Shown in pieces: positions 1-6,792 of a DNA stretch of 8,634 bases. Origin of the DNA: Cocleimonas sp. (lineage in GTDB: Bacteria; Pseudomonadota; Gammaproteobacteria; Thiotrichales; Thiotrichaceae). Numbering within the stretch: the first letter of the stretch is position 1; each line of letters starts with the position of its first letter. The stretch spans positions 1 through 8,634 of the forward strand of contig JAGLDT010000098.1 in assembly GCA_023145485.1 (NCBI GenBank). Reading direction: 5' to 3'. The translations under genes were made by a program, and so were the position numbers. The notes under the pieces were generated by a model. The model saw nothing but the letters and a program-made list of their open reading frames with translations, searched no databases and was not told the DNA's origin.

Positions 1-395
1 TTGATATTGCGACAAAAATGGACTTGCCAAAGCACCATGAAGATTTTGGACAGACATTAGCAGTATGGGGTGTACCGTCAGGTGAGTATATTATGCTACC
101 TGTTTTAGGCCCATCTACGCTTAGAGATAGTGTCGGTGTGGCGGTTGATACTGTTACCAATCCTTATTTTTTCTTTGAAAATTCTCTAGGATATTACACC
201 GTAGATAAAGTGGATAAACGTGCCGATATTTTATCCGTAGAAGGATTACTAAAAGAAATGTCAGATGATGATTACAATAGCTTGCGGGATGCATGGCTAC
301 AAAAGCGTAAGTATTTAATCAATGATGGAAAACTAGATGAGCAGGCAATCGAGAAAAAGAAAAGCCTGATTGATGAACTGGAAGATTTAGATTAA
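1..395 (+). CDS. mlaA: MlaA (VacJ) outer-membrane lipid asymmetry protein, C-terminal part (5' truncated)
   Basis: This is the outer-membrane component of the Mla phospholipid transport system, which removes mislocalised phospholipids from the outer leaflet and passes them to periplasmic MlaC. The frame is open from the window's left edge (codons DIATK from base 3), so the Met at base 18 is internal and about half of the usual ~250-residue protein, including the lipobox, lies outside the window. Family signatures are visible: EDFGQTLAVWGVPSGEY, then LPVLGPSTLRDSVG, then the NPYFF segment and a conserved tail that includes the YYTVDKVDKRADIL stretch. The C-terminus is a charged Lys/Asp/Glu-rich tail. 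The stop lies 3 bases before the mpl start, implying co-transcription. The other mla genes (mlaBCDEF) are not in the window, which is usual because mlaA is often encoded apart from them. Family assignment is from recognised motifs, not from a search. Confidence 0.93.
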   Translation, partial: DIATKMDLPKHHEDFGQTLAVWGVPSGEYIMLPVLGPSTLRDSVGVAVDTVTNPYFFFENSLGYYTVDKVDKRADILSVEGLLKEMSDDDYNSLRDAWLQKRKYLINDGKLDEQAIEKKKSLIDELEDLD

Positions 396-398
396 AAC

Positions 399-1769
399 AT
401 GAAAATACATATTTTAGGTATTTGCGGTACCTTTATGGGTGGCGTCGCTTTATTAGCAAAAGAATCTGGCATTGAAGTAACAGGTTCTGACAAAAACGTT
501 TACCCCCCCATGAGTACATTGCTGGATTCACAAGGTATTGATGTTCGGCAAGATTTTTTGACTAAAAATATAGACGATGATACCGATGAGATTGTGGTCG
601 GCAATTTTATGCGTCGTGGTATGGATGTGGTTGAAGACATGCTCAATCAAAATCAATCGTATACCTCAGGACCACAATGGCTTTATCAGCATATTTTAAA
701 AGATCGTTGGGTGTTAGCGGTAGCGGGAACCCATGGTAAAACCACAACGGCGAGTATTTTAACGTGGATACTGGAATATGCAGGGATGAGTCCAGGCTTT
801 CTCATTGGAGGTGTGCCAGAGAACTTTGGCGTATCCGCACGCTTAGGTGATACCCCCTTTTTTGTGGTTGAAGCCGATGAATACGACACGGCCTTTTTTG
901 ATAAACGTTCCAAGTTTGTACATTATCATCCAAAAACATTGATTCTAAATAATCTTGAATACGATCATGCCGATATTTTCCCTGATCTAGAGGCAATTAA
1001 AATTCAGTTCCATCACCTCATGCGAATTGTTCCCAGTGAAGGACTCATTGTTTCAAATGCGAATGAAGAAAATCTTGATCATGTTTTAGAGCGGGGATGT
1101 TGGACACCTGTTGAGGAATTTTCATCCGCAGAAGATAATGCTTTTTCTTCCACTTGGAGTGTCAAATATATCCAAGCAGATGGCAGTGAATTTAGCGTTT
1201 TGTTTCAAGGCAAAGAGCAAGGCATTGTTAAATGGGATCTGCTAGGTCAGCATAATATTAGCAATGCATTAGCAGCCATCGCAGCCGCACGTCATGTCGG
1301 TGTGCCGATCAAACATGCGATTGATGCATTAGCAGAATTTAAAGGCATTAAGCGCCGTATGCAATTACGTGGTGAAGTAAATAATATCCGTGTTTATGAT
1401 GACTTTGCCCACCATCCTACTGCCATTAAAACGACACTGGCAGGGTTACGCGCTAATGTGGGAGATAAGAAAATTATAGCTATCTTAGAGCCTCGTTCAA
1501 ACACCATGCGTATGGGCGTACACCAAGGTGCATTAGCAGAATCTTTAGCGGTTGCAGACCAAGTGGTTTTGTATCAACCTGAAGAGGTCGATTGGGAAAT
1601 GCAGCATTTATTAGCCGAGTTAGGTGAGAATGCTAGTCTTTATCGTGATATTGATCTATTAGTTGCTGACCTTGTGAAAGTAGCAGAATGGGGAGATCAA
1701 TTATTAGTGATGAGCAATGGTGGTTTTGGTGGCATACATGATAAATTATTGCAGGGTTTGAAACAGTAA
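399..1769 (+). CDS. mpl: UDP-N-acetylmuramate:L-alanyl-gamma-D-glutamyl-meso-diaminopimelate ligase (murein tripeptide ligase)
   Basis: This cytoplasmic ATP-dependent ligase of peptidoglycan recycling joins the recovered tripeptide L-Ala-gamma-D-Glu-meso-DAP to UDP-MurNAc, bypassing MurC, MurD and MurE. At 456 residues it has the normal family length. The three Mur-ligase domains are readable: an N-terminal UDP-binding Rossmann part starting KIHILGICGTFMGG, the ATP P-loop GTHGKTTT at residues 110-117, the central EADEYDTAFFDKRSKF block (158-173), LGQHNISNALAA (282-293), DDFAHHPTA (334-342) and EPRSNTMRMG (364-373). The IHILGICGTFMGG and DDFAHHP forms are typical of Mpl rather than MurC. The ATG at 399 is 3 bases after the mlaA stop; the Shine-Dalgarno match is weak, so translational coupling to mlaA is likely. 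The stop is 4 bases before ubiX. Nothing looks broken. Confidence 0.97.
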   Translation: MKIHILGICGTFMGGVALLAKESGIEVTGSDKNVYPPMSTLLDSQGIDVRQDFLTKNIDDDTDEIVVGNFMRRGMDVVEDMLNQNQSYTSGPQWLYQHILKDRWVLAVAGTHGKTTTASILTWILEYAGMSPGFLIGGVPENFGVSARLGDTPFFVVEADEYDTAFFDKRSKFVHYHPKTLILNNLEYDHADIFPDLEAIKIQFHHLMRIVPSEGLIVSNANEENLDHVLERGCWTPVEEFSSAEDNAFSSTWSVKYIQADGSEFSVLFQGKEQGIVKWDLLGQHNISNALAAIAAARHVGVPIKHAIDALAEFKGIKRRMQLRGEVNNIRVYDDFAHHPTAIKTTLAGLRANVGDKKIIAILEPRSNTMRMGVHQGALAESLAVADQVVLYQPEEVDWEMQHLLAELGENASLYRDIDLLVADLVKVAEWGDQLLVMSNGGFGGIHDKLLQGLKQ

Positions 1770-1773
1770 ATAA

Positions 1774-2394
1774 ATGATAGAAAATCATCCCTTGACAGTA
1801 ACCTTAATAATGACAGGCGCATCTGGTGCTGCGTATGGTTTACGTTTATTAGAAGAATTGGTTAAAGCAGATTGCCAAATTTATTTATTGCTCTCCCGCC
1901 CTGCTCATATTGTCATAAAAATGGAAACAGACTTAGCACTTCCTGTTCGTGCATCTGATGTTGAATTATTCTTCAGTGAAAAATATCAGGCTACCGCGGG
2001 TCAAATCCGAGTGTATGAAAAGGAGCAGTGGTTAGCACCGATAGCCAGTGGCAGTGGTGTAGCAGATGTCACTATTGTTTGCCCTTGCACTACAGGTACA
2101 TTATCCTCAATTGCGATAGGAAGTAGCAGAAACTTATTAGAACGTGCCGCTGATGTCGCGCTAAAAGAACGTAAAAAATTGATTTTAGTGATCCGTGAAA
2201 CACCCTTCTCAGAAATTCATCTAGAAAACATGTTAAAGCTAACCCGTATGGGGGCCGTTATTATGCCCGCCAATCCTGGGTTTTATTTTAAACCTAAATC
2301 ATTGGATGATATTGTCGATTTTATGGTTGCTCGCATACTTGATCATGTTGGCATTAAAAGTGTATTACAGACACAATGGGGAAATGAGATCTAA
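1774..2394 (+). CDS. ubiX: UbiX flavin prenyltransferase
   Basis: UbiX attaches a dimethylallyl group to reduced FMN, making the prenyl-FMN cofactor needed by UbiD-type decarboxylases in ubiquinone synthesis. The 206-residue protein aligns, from memory, over nearly its whole length with Pseudomonas UbiX at an offset of two residues. Visible landmarks are the FMN-binding TGASGA (residues 14-19, Ser17), ASGSG (91-95), CPCTTGTLS (103-111), ERAADVALKER (123-133), RETP (141-144), IHLENMLKL (148-156), PGFY (168-171) and DFMVARILD (182-190). The active-site residues known from Pseudomonas UbiX appear conserved as Lys131, Arg141, Glu142, Tyr171 and Trp202. The start follows the mpl stop by 4 bases with no clear Shine-Dalgarno, suggesting coupling. 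No ubiD lies in the window. The 3' end overlaps the convergent MipA-like gene by 4 bases. Confidence 0.96.
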   Translation: MIENHPLTVTLIMTGASGAAYGLRLLEELVKADCQIYLLLSRPAHIVIKMETDLALPVRASDVELFFSEKYQATAGQIRVYEKEQWLAPIASGSGVADVTIVCPCTTGTLSSIAIGSSRNLLERAADVALKERKKLILVIRETPFSEIHLENMLKLTRMGAVIMPANPGFYFKPKSLDDIVDFMVARILDHVGIKSVLQTQWGNEI

Positions 2395-3176
2395 AACCAA
2401 TAAGAAACGCCAAGATTCATCTGGTAGTTGCTTTTTTTATCCCGTGTTAACGGACTATTTCTAATTTCTTTCGGTAAATGTTTGTAAGTAGCACCACCTG
2501 TAATGGAAAGATGCCGCGATAATTTTGCCTCCGTTTCAAAGCCTAAATAGGGTGTGAAAGCTGCTTTTCCTTTATAGGCTTTACGGTCTGCGGTGACTTC
2601 TGATTCTTTTACACCATAGTAATAATCAACTACTTTTTTACTTTTCCAATCAAGCCCACTAACAGCAGCAATAGAAACGTTTCGTTTGCCTGTCCAATAA
2701 GTTGAAGAGGGTTGAATACCACCTACTTTTAAGCCAACCTCTTGTCCTTTATGGCTTCTGCTAATATCCGTGGTAGCACTTAATGAGATGGGTAAATAAG
2801 GCATTTTGGCTGTCAAACGCACACCAGCATCAAGGGAGCCTTTACGCTCCTTCATACCTTTTAGCACCTCTAAATCTTTGGCTTTATAACCTCTAATATT
2901 CGCTTTGCCAACAACCTCTAGCGCGTACTTATCTGCTTTAATGATATTGTACGTTGCACCCTCACGGTTAAGATTTAAGCGCTCACCACGGTATTCAGGA
3001 TGAAGGTTCACTATTAAACCAACATCAGAATCGGACTTACCTTTATGCTTGTATTCAGATTGTACCGTACTTCCAGAAAGCCCTATACCCCAGTCAGCAG
3101 AGGCTATTCCGGAAAAAAGAGAGGCTATTGTGATACTTGAAATAATTAAAACTAATTTTTGGCTTATAAATTTCAT
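2391..3176 (-). CDS. MipA/OmpV-family outer-membrane protein
   Basis: This is a predicted outer-membrane beta-barrel of 261 residues. The first 27 residues form a signal peptide (Lys-bearing start, hydrophobic core, IASA cleavage box before DWG). The family is recognised from GMKERKGSLDAGVRL (residues 107-121), the TDISRSHKGQEVGLKVG stretch (136-152), the YYYGVKESEV block with a following RKAY (185-201), the RNSPL segment near 239-243, and a C-terminal strand ending in Trp-Phe, which fits the aromatic terminal signal read by the BAM machinery. MipA of Escherichia coli is described as a scaffold binding the lytic transglycosylase MltA and a murein synthase; OmpV relatives are porin-like or stress-induced, so the exact role here is open. 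The ATG has a good ribosome binding site. It is divergent from a two-component system, which probably controls it. Its 3' end overlaps ubiX by 4 bases. Confidence 0.85.
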   Translation of the reverse strand: MKFISQKLVLIISSITIASLFSGIASADWGIGLSGSTVQSEYKHKGKSDSDVGLIVNLHPEYRGERLNLNREGATYNIIKADKYALEVVGKANIRGYKAKDLEVLKGMKERKGSLDAGVRLTAKMPYLPISLSATTDISRSHKGQEVGLKVGGIQPSSTYWTGKRNVSIAAVSGLDWKSKKVVDYYYGVKESEVTADRKAYKGKAAFTPYLGFETEAKLSRHLSITGGATYKHLPKEIRNSPLTRDKKSNYQMNLGVSYWF

Positions 3177-3181
3177 GACTA

Positions 3182-3186
3182 TTCCT
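3182..3186 (-). promoter_or_regulatory. Ribosome binding site of the MipA-like gene
   Basis: On the minus strand the sequence AGGAA lies 5 bases before the ATG at 3176. It supports this start, which also gives a clean signal peptide. Confidence 0.6.
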
Positions 3187-3223
3187 ATTTTAGACTTTAT
3201 CTAGTTAAACTTTTTCCTAAAAC

Positions 3224-3245
3224 GGAGGCAACAGATGCCACCTCC
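3224..3245. repeat. Short G/C-rich inverted repeat upstream of the MipA-like gene
   Basis: GGAGG at 3224-3228 is mirrored by CCTCC at 3241-3245. Inside lies a second, overlapping pairing, GGCA (3227-3230) with TGCC (3236-3239). The element stands out because it is GC-rich in an AT-rich intergenic region. It lies about 50 bases upstream of the MipA-like start codon, so it could be an operator or part of a 5' untranslated hairpin. It has no T-tract on either strand and is not a convincing terminator. Function is inferred only from position. Confidence 0.4.
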
Positions 3246-3246
3246 T

Positions 3247-3257
3247 ACGGCTTGAAT
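3247..3257 (+). repeat. 11-bp direct repeat ACGGCTTGAAT, copy 1
   Basis: ACGGCTTGAAT here is repeated exactly at 3369-3379, 122 bp further on, in the same orientation. Both copies lie in the region between the divergent MipA-like gene and the response regulator. Such a repeat may be a regulator binding site. Copy 1 also contains the TTGAAT that could serve as a -35 element. Confidence 0.5.
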
Positions 3258-3280
3258 CGCTACGAAATAATATCTAAAAG
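3252..3280 (+). promoter_or_regulatory. Possible weak promoter for the two-component operon
   Basis: TTGAAT (3252-3257) is followed after 17 bases by TAAAAG (3275-3280). Each hexamer matches the sigma-70 consensus at four of six positions with ideal spacing. This would give a long leader of about 140 bases carrying the inverted repeats described below. The match is modest and other promoters are possible. Confidence 0.25.
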
Positions 3281-3294
3281 GTGAGGTTTTTGTC

Positions 3295-3364
3295 TGTTGT
3301 TGCTTTGTTGTGAAACTGTTAGTTTTTGTAAACTACAAATCCATAACATTACAAAACAACAACA
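3295..3364. repeat. Imperfect inverted repeat with nested TACAAA motifs upstream of the response regulator
   Basis: The outer arms 3295-3308 and 3351-3364 are complementary at 13 of 14 positions, around a 42-base loop. Within it, TTTGTA (3325-3330) and TACAAA (3334-3339) form a 6-bp inverted repeat with a 3-base spacer. TTTTGTAA (3324-3331) also pairs with TTACAAAA (3349-3356), so TACAAA occurs three times, twice forward and once inverted. The 14-mer at 3340-3353 matches the Escherichia coli RstA box (TACATNTNGTTACA, recalled) at 9 of 12 defined positions. Together these suggest a control site for the adjacent RstA-like regulator, or a folded leader RNA. Confidence 0.45.
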
Positions 3365-3368
3365 ATTA

Positions 3369-3379
3369 ACGGCTTGAAT
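3369..3379 (+). repeat. 11-bp direct repeat ACGGCTTGAAT, copy 2
   Basis: This is the second exact copy of the repeat at 3247-3257. It lies about 50 bases before the preferred start of the response regulator and contains the TTG at 3374 that could be mistaken for an upstream start codon. Confidence 0.5.
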
Positions 3380-3430
3380 AACATTCAATCATCAATAAAA
3401 ATAATCTCAACTAAAAAAGAAAAAATACCT

Positions 3431-4198
3431 ATGCCTGAATTAACAAATACCGAGCAAACTAATTTTCAATATCACACGATTTTATTAGTAGAGGATGATC
3501 GAAAACTTTCTGCTGTCATCTGTGAGTACTTGCAACAACAAGGGCTTAGCATGGAGACAGAGTATCGTGGCGATACGGCAATTGAACGTATTCTGACCTT
3601 ACAACCTGATTTAGTGATTTTAGATTTAATGCTACCAGGTCTGGATGGTTTGGAGGTTTGCAGGCAGGTTCGCCACAGTTATACACAACCTATTTTAATG
3701 CTCACAGCAAAAGATGAAGACTTTGATCAAGTGGTCGGCTTAGAGCTGGGTGCGGATGATTATGTAATAAAACCCGTGCAACCGAGAGTCTTATTAGCCC
3801 GCATCCGAACCCTACTACGTCGGGCCACACCCGCTATAAGCATCGAGCAACATTCCAGTCTTCTACATTTTGATCGGCTTGAGATTGATAATGAAGCACG
3901 CGAAGTACGACTTGATCAGCATCTTGTTGAACTCACCACGCAGGAGTATGAAATGTTGTATTTATTAGCCCGTCATGCTGGAAAGGTACTAAATCGAAAC
4001 GCCATTTTTGAAGCACTTTCAGGGATTGAATACGACGGTTTAGATCGCTCGGTTGATATTCGCATCTCTCGATTGCGTAAATTATTAGAACTTAATCCTG
4101 CCAAGCCAACAGGGATTAAAACGGTGCGTGGACAGGGTTATTTATTTGTTGCTAGTGGTTGGTCTGATCATCAGCAGGTAGAGCACCCATTATGCTAA
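3431..4198 (+). CDS. RstA-like OmpR-family DNA-binding response regulator
   Basis: This is a transcription factor activated by phosphorylation from the kinase encoded next to it. Counting from the ATG at 3431 (255 residues), the receiver domain begins near residue 15 with ILLVEDD; Glu21, Asp22 and Asp23 form the acidic pocket, Asp65 in LDLMLPG is the phosphate acceptor, and Thr92 and Lys114 complete the site. A winged-helix OmpR/PhoB output domain follows, with LTTQEYEMLYLLARHAG and then YDGLDRSVDIRISRLRKLL and KTVRGQGYLF. The YDGLDRSVD stretch is characteristic of RstA relatives. The frame is open further upstream to a TTG at 3374, but that start has no ribosome binding site and would give a 33-residue leader before the receiver, so the ATG is preferred; its own Shine-Dalgarno is weak too. 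The stop overlaps the kinase start by 7 bases. True orthology to rstA is not established. Confidence 0.92.
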   Translation: MPELTNTEQTNFQYHTILLVEDDRKLSAVICEYLQQQGLSMETEYRGDTAIERILTLQPDLVILDLMLPGLDGLEVCRQVRHSYTQPILMLTAKDEDFDQVVGLELGADDYVIKPVQPRVLLARIRTLLRRATPAISIEQHSSLLHFDRLEIDNEAREVRLDQHLVELTTQEYEMLYLLARHAGKVLNRNAIFEALSGIEYDGLDRSVDIRISRLRKLLELNPAKPTGIKTVRGQGYLFVASGWSDHQQVEHPLC

Positions 4199-5847
4199 AA
4201 CTCTTCATCACTATTTATTTTCTGCTCATTATTTCAGTTTTCAGTATTGTTATTGGTACAGCATTGATACCAACAGCAACGTTTCAATTAATTGATTCCA
4301 TTGAAATAGAACGCAAAATATCACAAGGTACGTTCACCTTGTTAGACCAATCCATTAACAATTTAAGTGATGAGCAAATAACGCTAAAACTAGCCCATTA
4401 TAAACTGCTCTTTCCGAAAGGGTTTGAATTGATAGATATTTCATCAATTCAGCTGACGACTGAAGAAAAAAAAGCGTTTGATCAAGGTAAAAGTATTAGC
4501 CGTGAAGTACCGATTACAACCGAAATGAATAGCAGTGATGAGAATACCTTAACCACGTTGTACCATCAATCTAAACAGGATACCTCAAAGGTGTGGAAAA
4601 TAATCTTTGATGCTGATGTGAGTATGAACAATTTAACCATCACCGTGACAGGAGAACGTTATATTCATGCTGTTTTTGCGCTGATTGAGGAACAATTATT
4701 AATGCGAGACCAGCAAGAGTGGGTAGAAATGATGCCTGATTTAAAAAGAATTCATGGTTTTAACCTTCGTTTAATAAAACGTGACTCATTACCCCTCAAT
4801 AAAAAAGTAATGGCACTCATTGAGCAGGGAAGATCGGCTAATCGAACCCAAACCCAACGCGTAGCAACCTTTATTTATCCACTTAAAGGCAGCTCTTATC
4901 TGCTTGAGTTTGGGCCGATTACTATTCCTTGGGGCATCTATTATTTAGGCTATATTTTCTTTTTATCACTGGCATTGGTAATAGCATTAATTAGCATGGT
5001 ATGGGTTTGGCCAGTGTGGCGGGATTTAGTAAAAATAAAATCTGCCGCTGATGAGTTTGGTGAAGGTCTTTATGATACCCGCATTCCTGCTCAGAAATTT
5101 TCCTTACTGAGTAAAATCAGCACCGCTTTTAATCTGATGGCAGAGCGCACACAACGCAGTATTGAATCCCATAAAGAACTCACCAATGCCGTATCACATG
5201 AGCTAAGAACCCCATTGGCGCGAATGCGTTTTTCACTAGAAATGTTGATCTCAACGGATAATAAAAAAAACCAAACGCGCCATGCCAATGATATAACCGA
5301 AGACATTGACGAACTGGAATTACTCCTCAGCGAGCTACTTACCTATGCACGTTTTGAGCGAGATAGTGGAAAGATTAATTACCAATCACAAGCACTGATT
5401 CCTTGGTTTAATAAAACCCTGCACCGTTTAGAAACCCTCGCTAAACATAAGCAACTTGACTACATCATTAGCGATATTAACGACACAGAAACCACCTTAT
5501 TTGAACCGCGTTTAATGTCACGCATGCTGGATAATCTAGTGCAAAATGCGCTCCGCTATGCCAATAAACGTATCAAAGTAACCCTCAGTAAAGAACAACA
5601 ATATTATCAACTAACAGTGGAAGATGACGGCATCGGCATAGCAGAAACCGAACGAGAACGATTATTTGACGTATTTTCACGCATTGATAGCAGTCGAGAC
5701 CGTGATACAGGCGGATTTGGCTTAGGGTTAGCCATTGTTAAGCGCATTGCAGAAGGGCATCAAGGGTATGTTTTAATCAAAGACTCCCCATTAGGTGGAG
5801 CATTGTTTGAAGTACAATGGCTAATACAAAAGCACCACAAAAAATAA
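4192..5847 (+). CDS. RstB-like membrane sensor histidine kinase with an enlarged (apparently duplicated) periplasmic domain
   Basis: This inner-membrane kinase phosphorylates the adjacent response regulator. The 551 residues contain, in order: a first membrane helix (about 5-25), a periplasmic region of about 220 residues, a second helix (about 249-272), a HAMP linker (about 275-325), the dimerisation domain with phospho-acceptor His336 in SHELRTPLARMRF, and the ATPase domain with N-box Asn452 (NLVQNALRYA), DDGIGI (478-483) and GFGLGLAI (508-515). No catalytic residue is missing. Escherichia coli RstB is about 430 residues; the surplus lies in the periplasmic part, where two segments resemble each other (see findings). 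The ATG overlaps the regulator's stop as ATGCTAA, with AGG at 4176-4178 and GAG at 4181-4183 as a plausible ribosome binding site. The signal sensed is unknown. Confidence 0.93.
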   Translation: MLKLFITIYFLLIISVFSIVIGTALIPTATFQLIDSIEIERKISQGTFTLLDQSINNLSDEQITLKLAHYKLLFPKGFELIDISSIQLTTEEKKAFDQGKSISREVPITTEMNSSDENTLTTLYHQSKQDTSKVWKIIFDADVSMNNLTITVTGERYIHAVFALIEEQLLMRDQQEWVEMMPDLKRIHGFNLRLIKRDSLPLNKKVMALIEQGRSANRTQTQRVATFIYPLKGSSYLLEFGPITIPWGIYYLGYIFFLSLALVIALISMVWVWPVWRDLVKIKSAADEFGEGLYDTRIPAQKFSLLSKISTAFNLMAERTQRSIESHKELTNAVSHELRTPLARMRFSLEMLISTDNKKNQTRHANDITEDIDELELLLSELLTYARFERDSGKINYQSQALIPWFNKTLHRLETLAKHKQLDYIISDINDTETTLFEPRLMSRMLDNLVQNALRYANKRIKVTLSKEQQYYQLTVEDDGIGIAETERERLFDVFSRIDSSRDRDTGGFGLGLAIVKRIAEGHQGYVLIKDSPLGGALFEVQWLIQKHHKK

Positions 5848-5925
5848 CACTTCTCCTACATATTCCTACCTTTCAACCTCGTATATTAATGCTTCCAATT
5901 AGAACGTTTCAAGTCATTACTACAC

Positions 5926-5930
5926 GAGGA
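5926..5930 (+). promoter_or_regulatory. Ribosome binding site of the lipoprotein gene
   Basis: GAGGA lies 7 bases before the ATG at 5938. This strong match fixes the start and with it the lipoprotein signal peptide. Confidence 0.7.
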
Positions 5931-5937
5931 AAAACCC

Positions 5938-6792
5938 ATGTTAAAATTCATTAAAAGTAGCCTATTATTGCTTTTTATTTTCAATGTAACCGCCTGCTCT
6001 TATTCACCAACAGCACTAAAAATAACCTACAGTAGTTTTGCCGAAGAAGTGGCAGAAGAGCTAAAAGAACCAATTGATTTATCAAGCTCACAAAGCACAA
6101 TGATCGATGACTATGCTAACGAGTTATTGCAATGGCATCGTCAAAATAAGCTACCAGAATACGCTAAAAGCTTCGCTCAATTTGCCATGATCGTTCAGCA
6201 AGACACTATCTCATTGCCTCAGTTGAAAACCATTTTAAAACAATTAGATGGTATGCCACATTTTGACCAAGCCAATCATTTAACCGAGAAAATGTTAATC
6301 GTCGCAAAAACATTAACAACAGAGCAAATAAAACAACTTGAACAGTCGCTCAATAATTCGCATCAACAAGATGTGTTAGCGACTAATAATAAAAACTTCA
6401 CAACAGAAGTCACTAGCAATGTGAAAGGCATGTTTAGATTTATAGGCATTCAACTTAATGATAGTCAGCTCGCTATGGTTAAAAAAGAAGCCAAAAATAT
6501 CCATAACACCCACCCTTATCAAATACAGGCCACTAAACAATGGAATCAACAGTTCGTCAATCTACTAAAACAACCCCATCGCCCCGATTTTGACACACAT
6601 TTTAAACGCCTTTGGGCTACAAAAGATCACAATCTAAAAGGCAAAGGGGATCAGCTAGAACAACAAAACACAGCTATAATGGCTGTTTTGATAAGAAAAT
6701 TAATAATGCGTTTTGAGGACAATCAAAGAAACCATTTATCAAAACAACTTAGCTCAATAAGCACCACGTTTAATGAAATGGCTTATGAGTAA
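5938..6792 (+). CDS. Predicted outer-membrane lipoprotein, DUF6279-like
   Basis: A 284-residue lipoprotein of unknown function. The signal peptide has two lysines, a hydrophobic core and a lipobox VTAC with the lipidated Cys20; Ser at the next position (not Asp) predicts sorting to the outer membrane. The mature part looks mostly alpha-helical and charged. An ITYSSF segment (29-34), an acidic helix, then WHR (66-68) and LPEYA (72-76) match what I recall of the DUF6279 proteobacterial lipoproteins, which have an aromatic start followed by a conserved WHR..LP.YA segment. No enzymatic motif is visible. It follows the kinase gene by 90 bases with no terminator between, so it may be part of the same transcript or have its own promoter; I see no strong one. 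Its stop codon abuts the stop of the next, convergent gene. The family name is moderately sure, the role unknown. Confidence 0.75.
   Translation: MLKFIKSSLLLLFIFNVTACSYSPTALKITYSSFAEEVAEELKEPIDLSSSQSTMIDDYANELLQWHRQNKLPEYAKSFAQFAMIVQQDTISLPQLKTILKQLDGMPHFDQANHLTEKMLIVAKTLTTEQIKQLEQSLNNSHQQDVLATNNKNFTTEVTSNVKGMFRFIGIQLNDSQLAMVKKEAKNIHNTHPYQIQATKQWNQQFVNLLKQPHRPDFDTHFKRLWATKDHNLKGKGDQLEQQNTAIMAVLIRKLIMRFEDNQRNHLSKQLSSISTTFNEMAYE

Noticed and set aside
686..996. Two minus-strand ORFs (64 and 75 codons) inside mpl
   Set aside because: They lie opposite the conserved ATP-binding and central domain of mpl and have no domain of their own.
3224..3290. An intrinsic terminator formed by the GGAGG/CCTCC hairpin with the later run of T at 3288-3291
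   Set aside because: The T run is about 40 bases from the hairpin, the stem is short, and a terminator between two divergent starts would have no transcript to end.
3374..3430. Upstream TTG start for the response regulator, adding 19 residues
   Set aside because: The TTG has no ribosome binding site, lies within the 11-bp direct repeat, and would give an unusually long tail before the receiver domain. The ATG at 3431 is nearer the family's usual start, although its Shine-Dalgarno is also weak.
5091..5306. A 71-codon minus-strand ORF inside the kinase gene
   Set aside because: It is opposite the HAMP and phospho-acceptor region of a complete kinase, so it is a shadow.
5848..5937. A terminator or strong promoter between the kinase and lipoprotein genes
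   Set aside because: There is no hairpin with a T-tract. TATATT near 5882-5887 could be a -10 element, but no -35 lies at a suitable distance.
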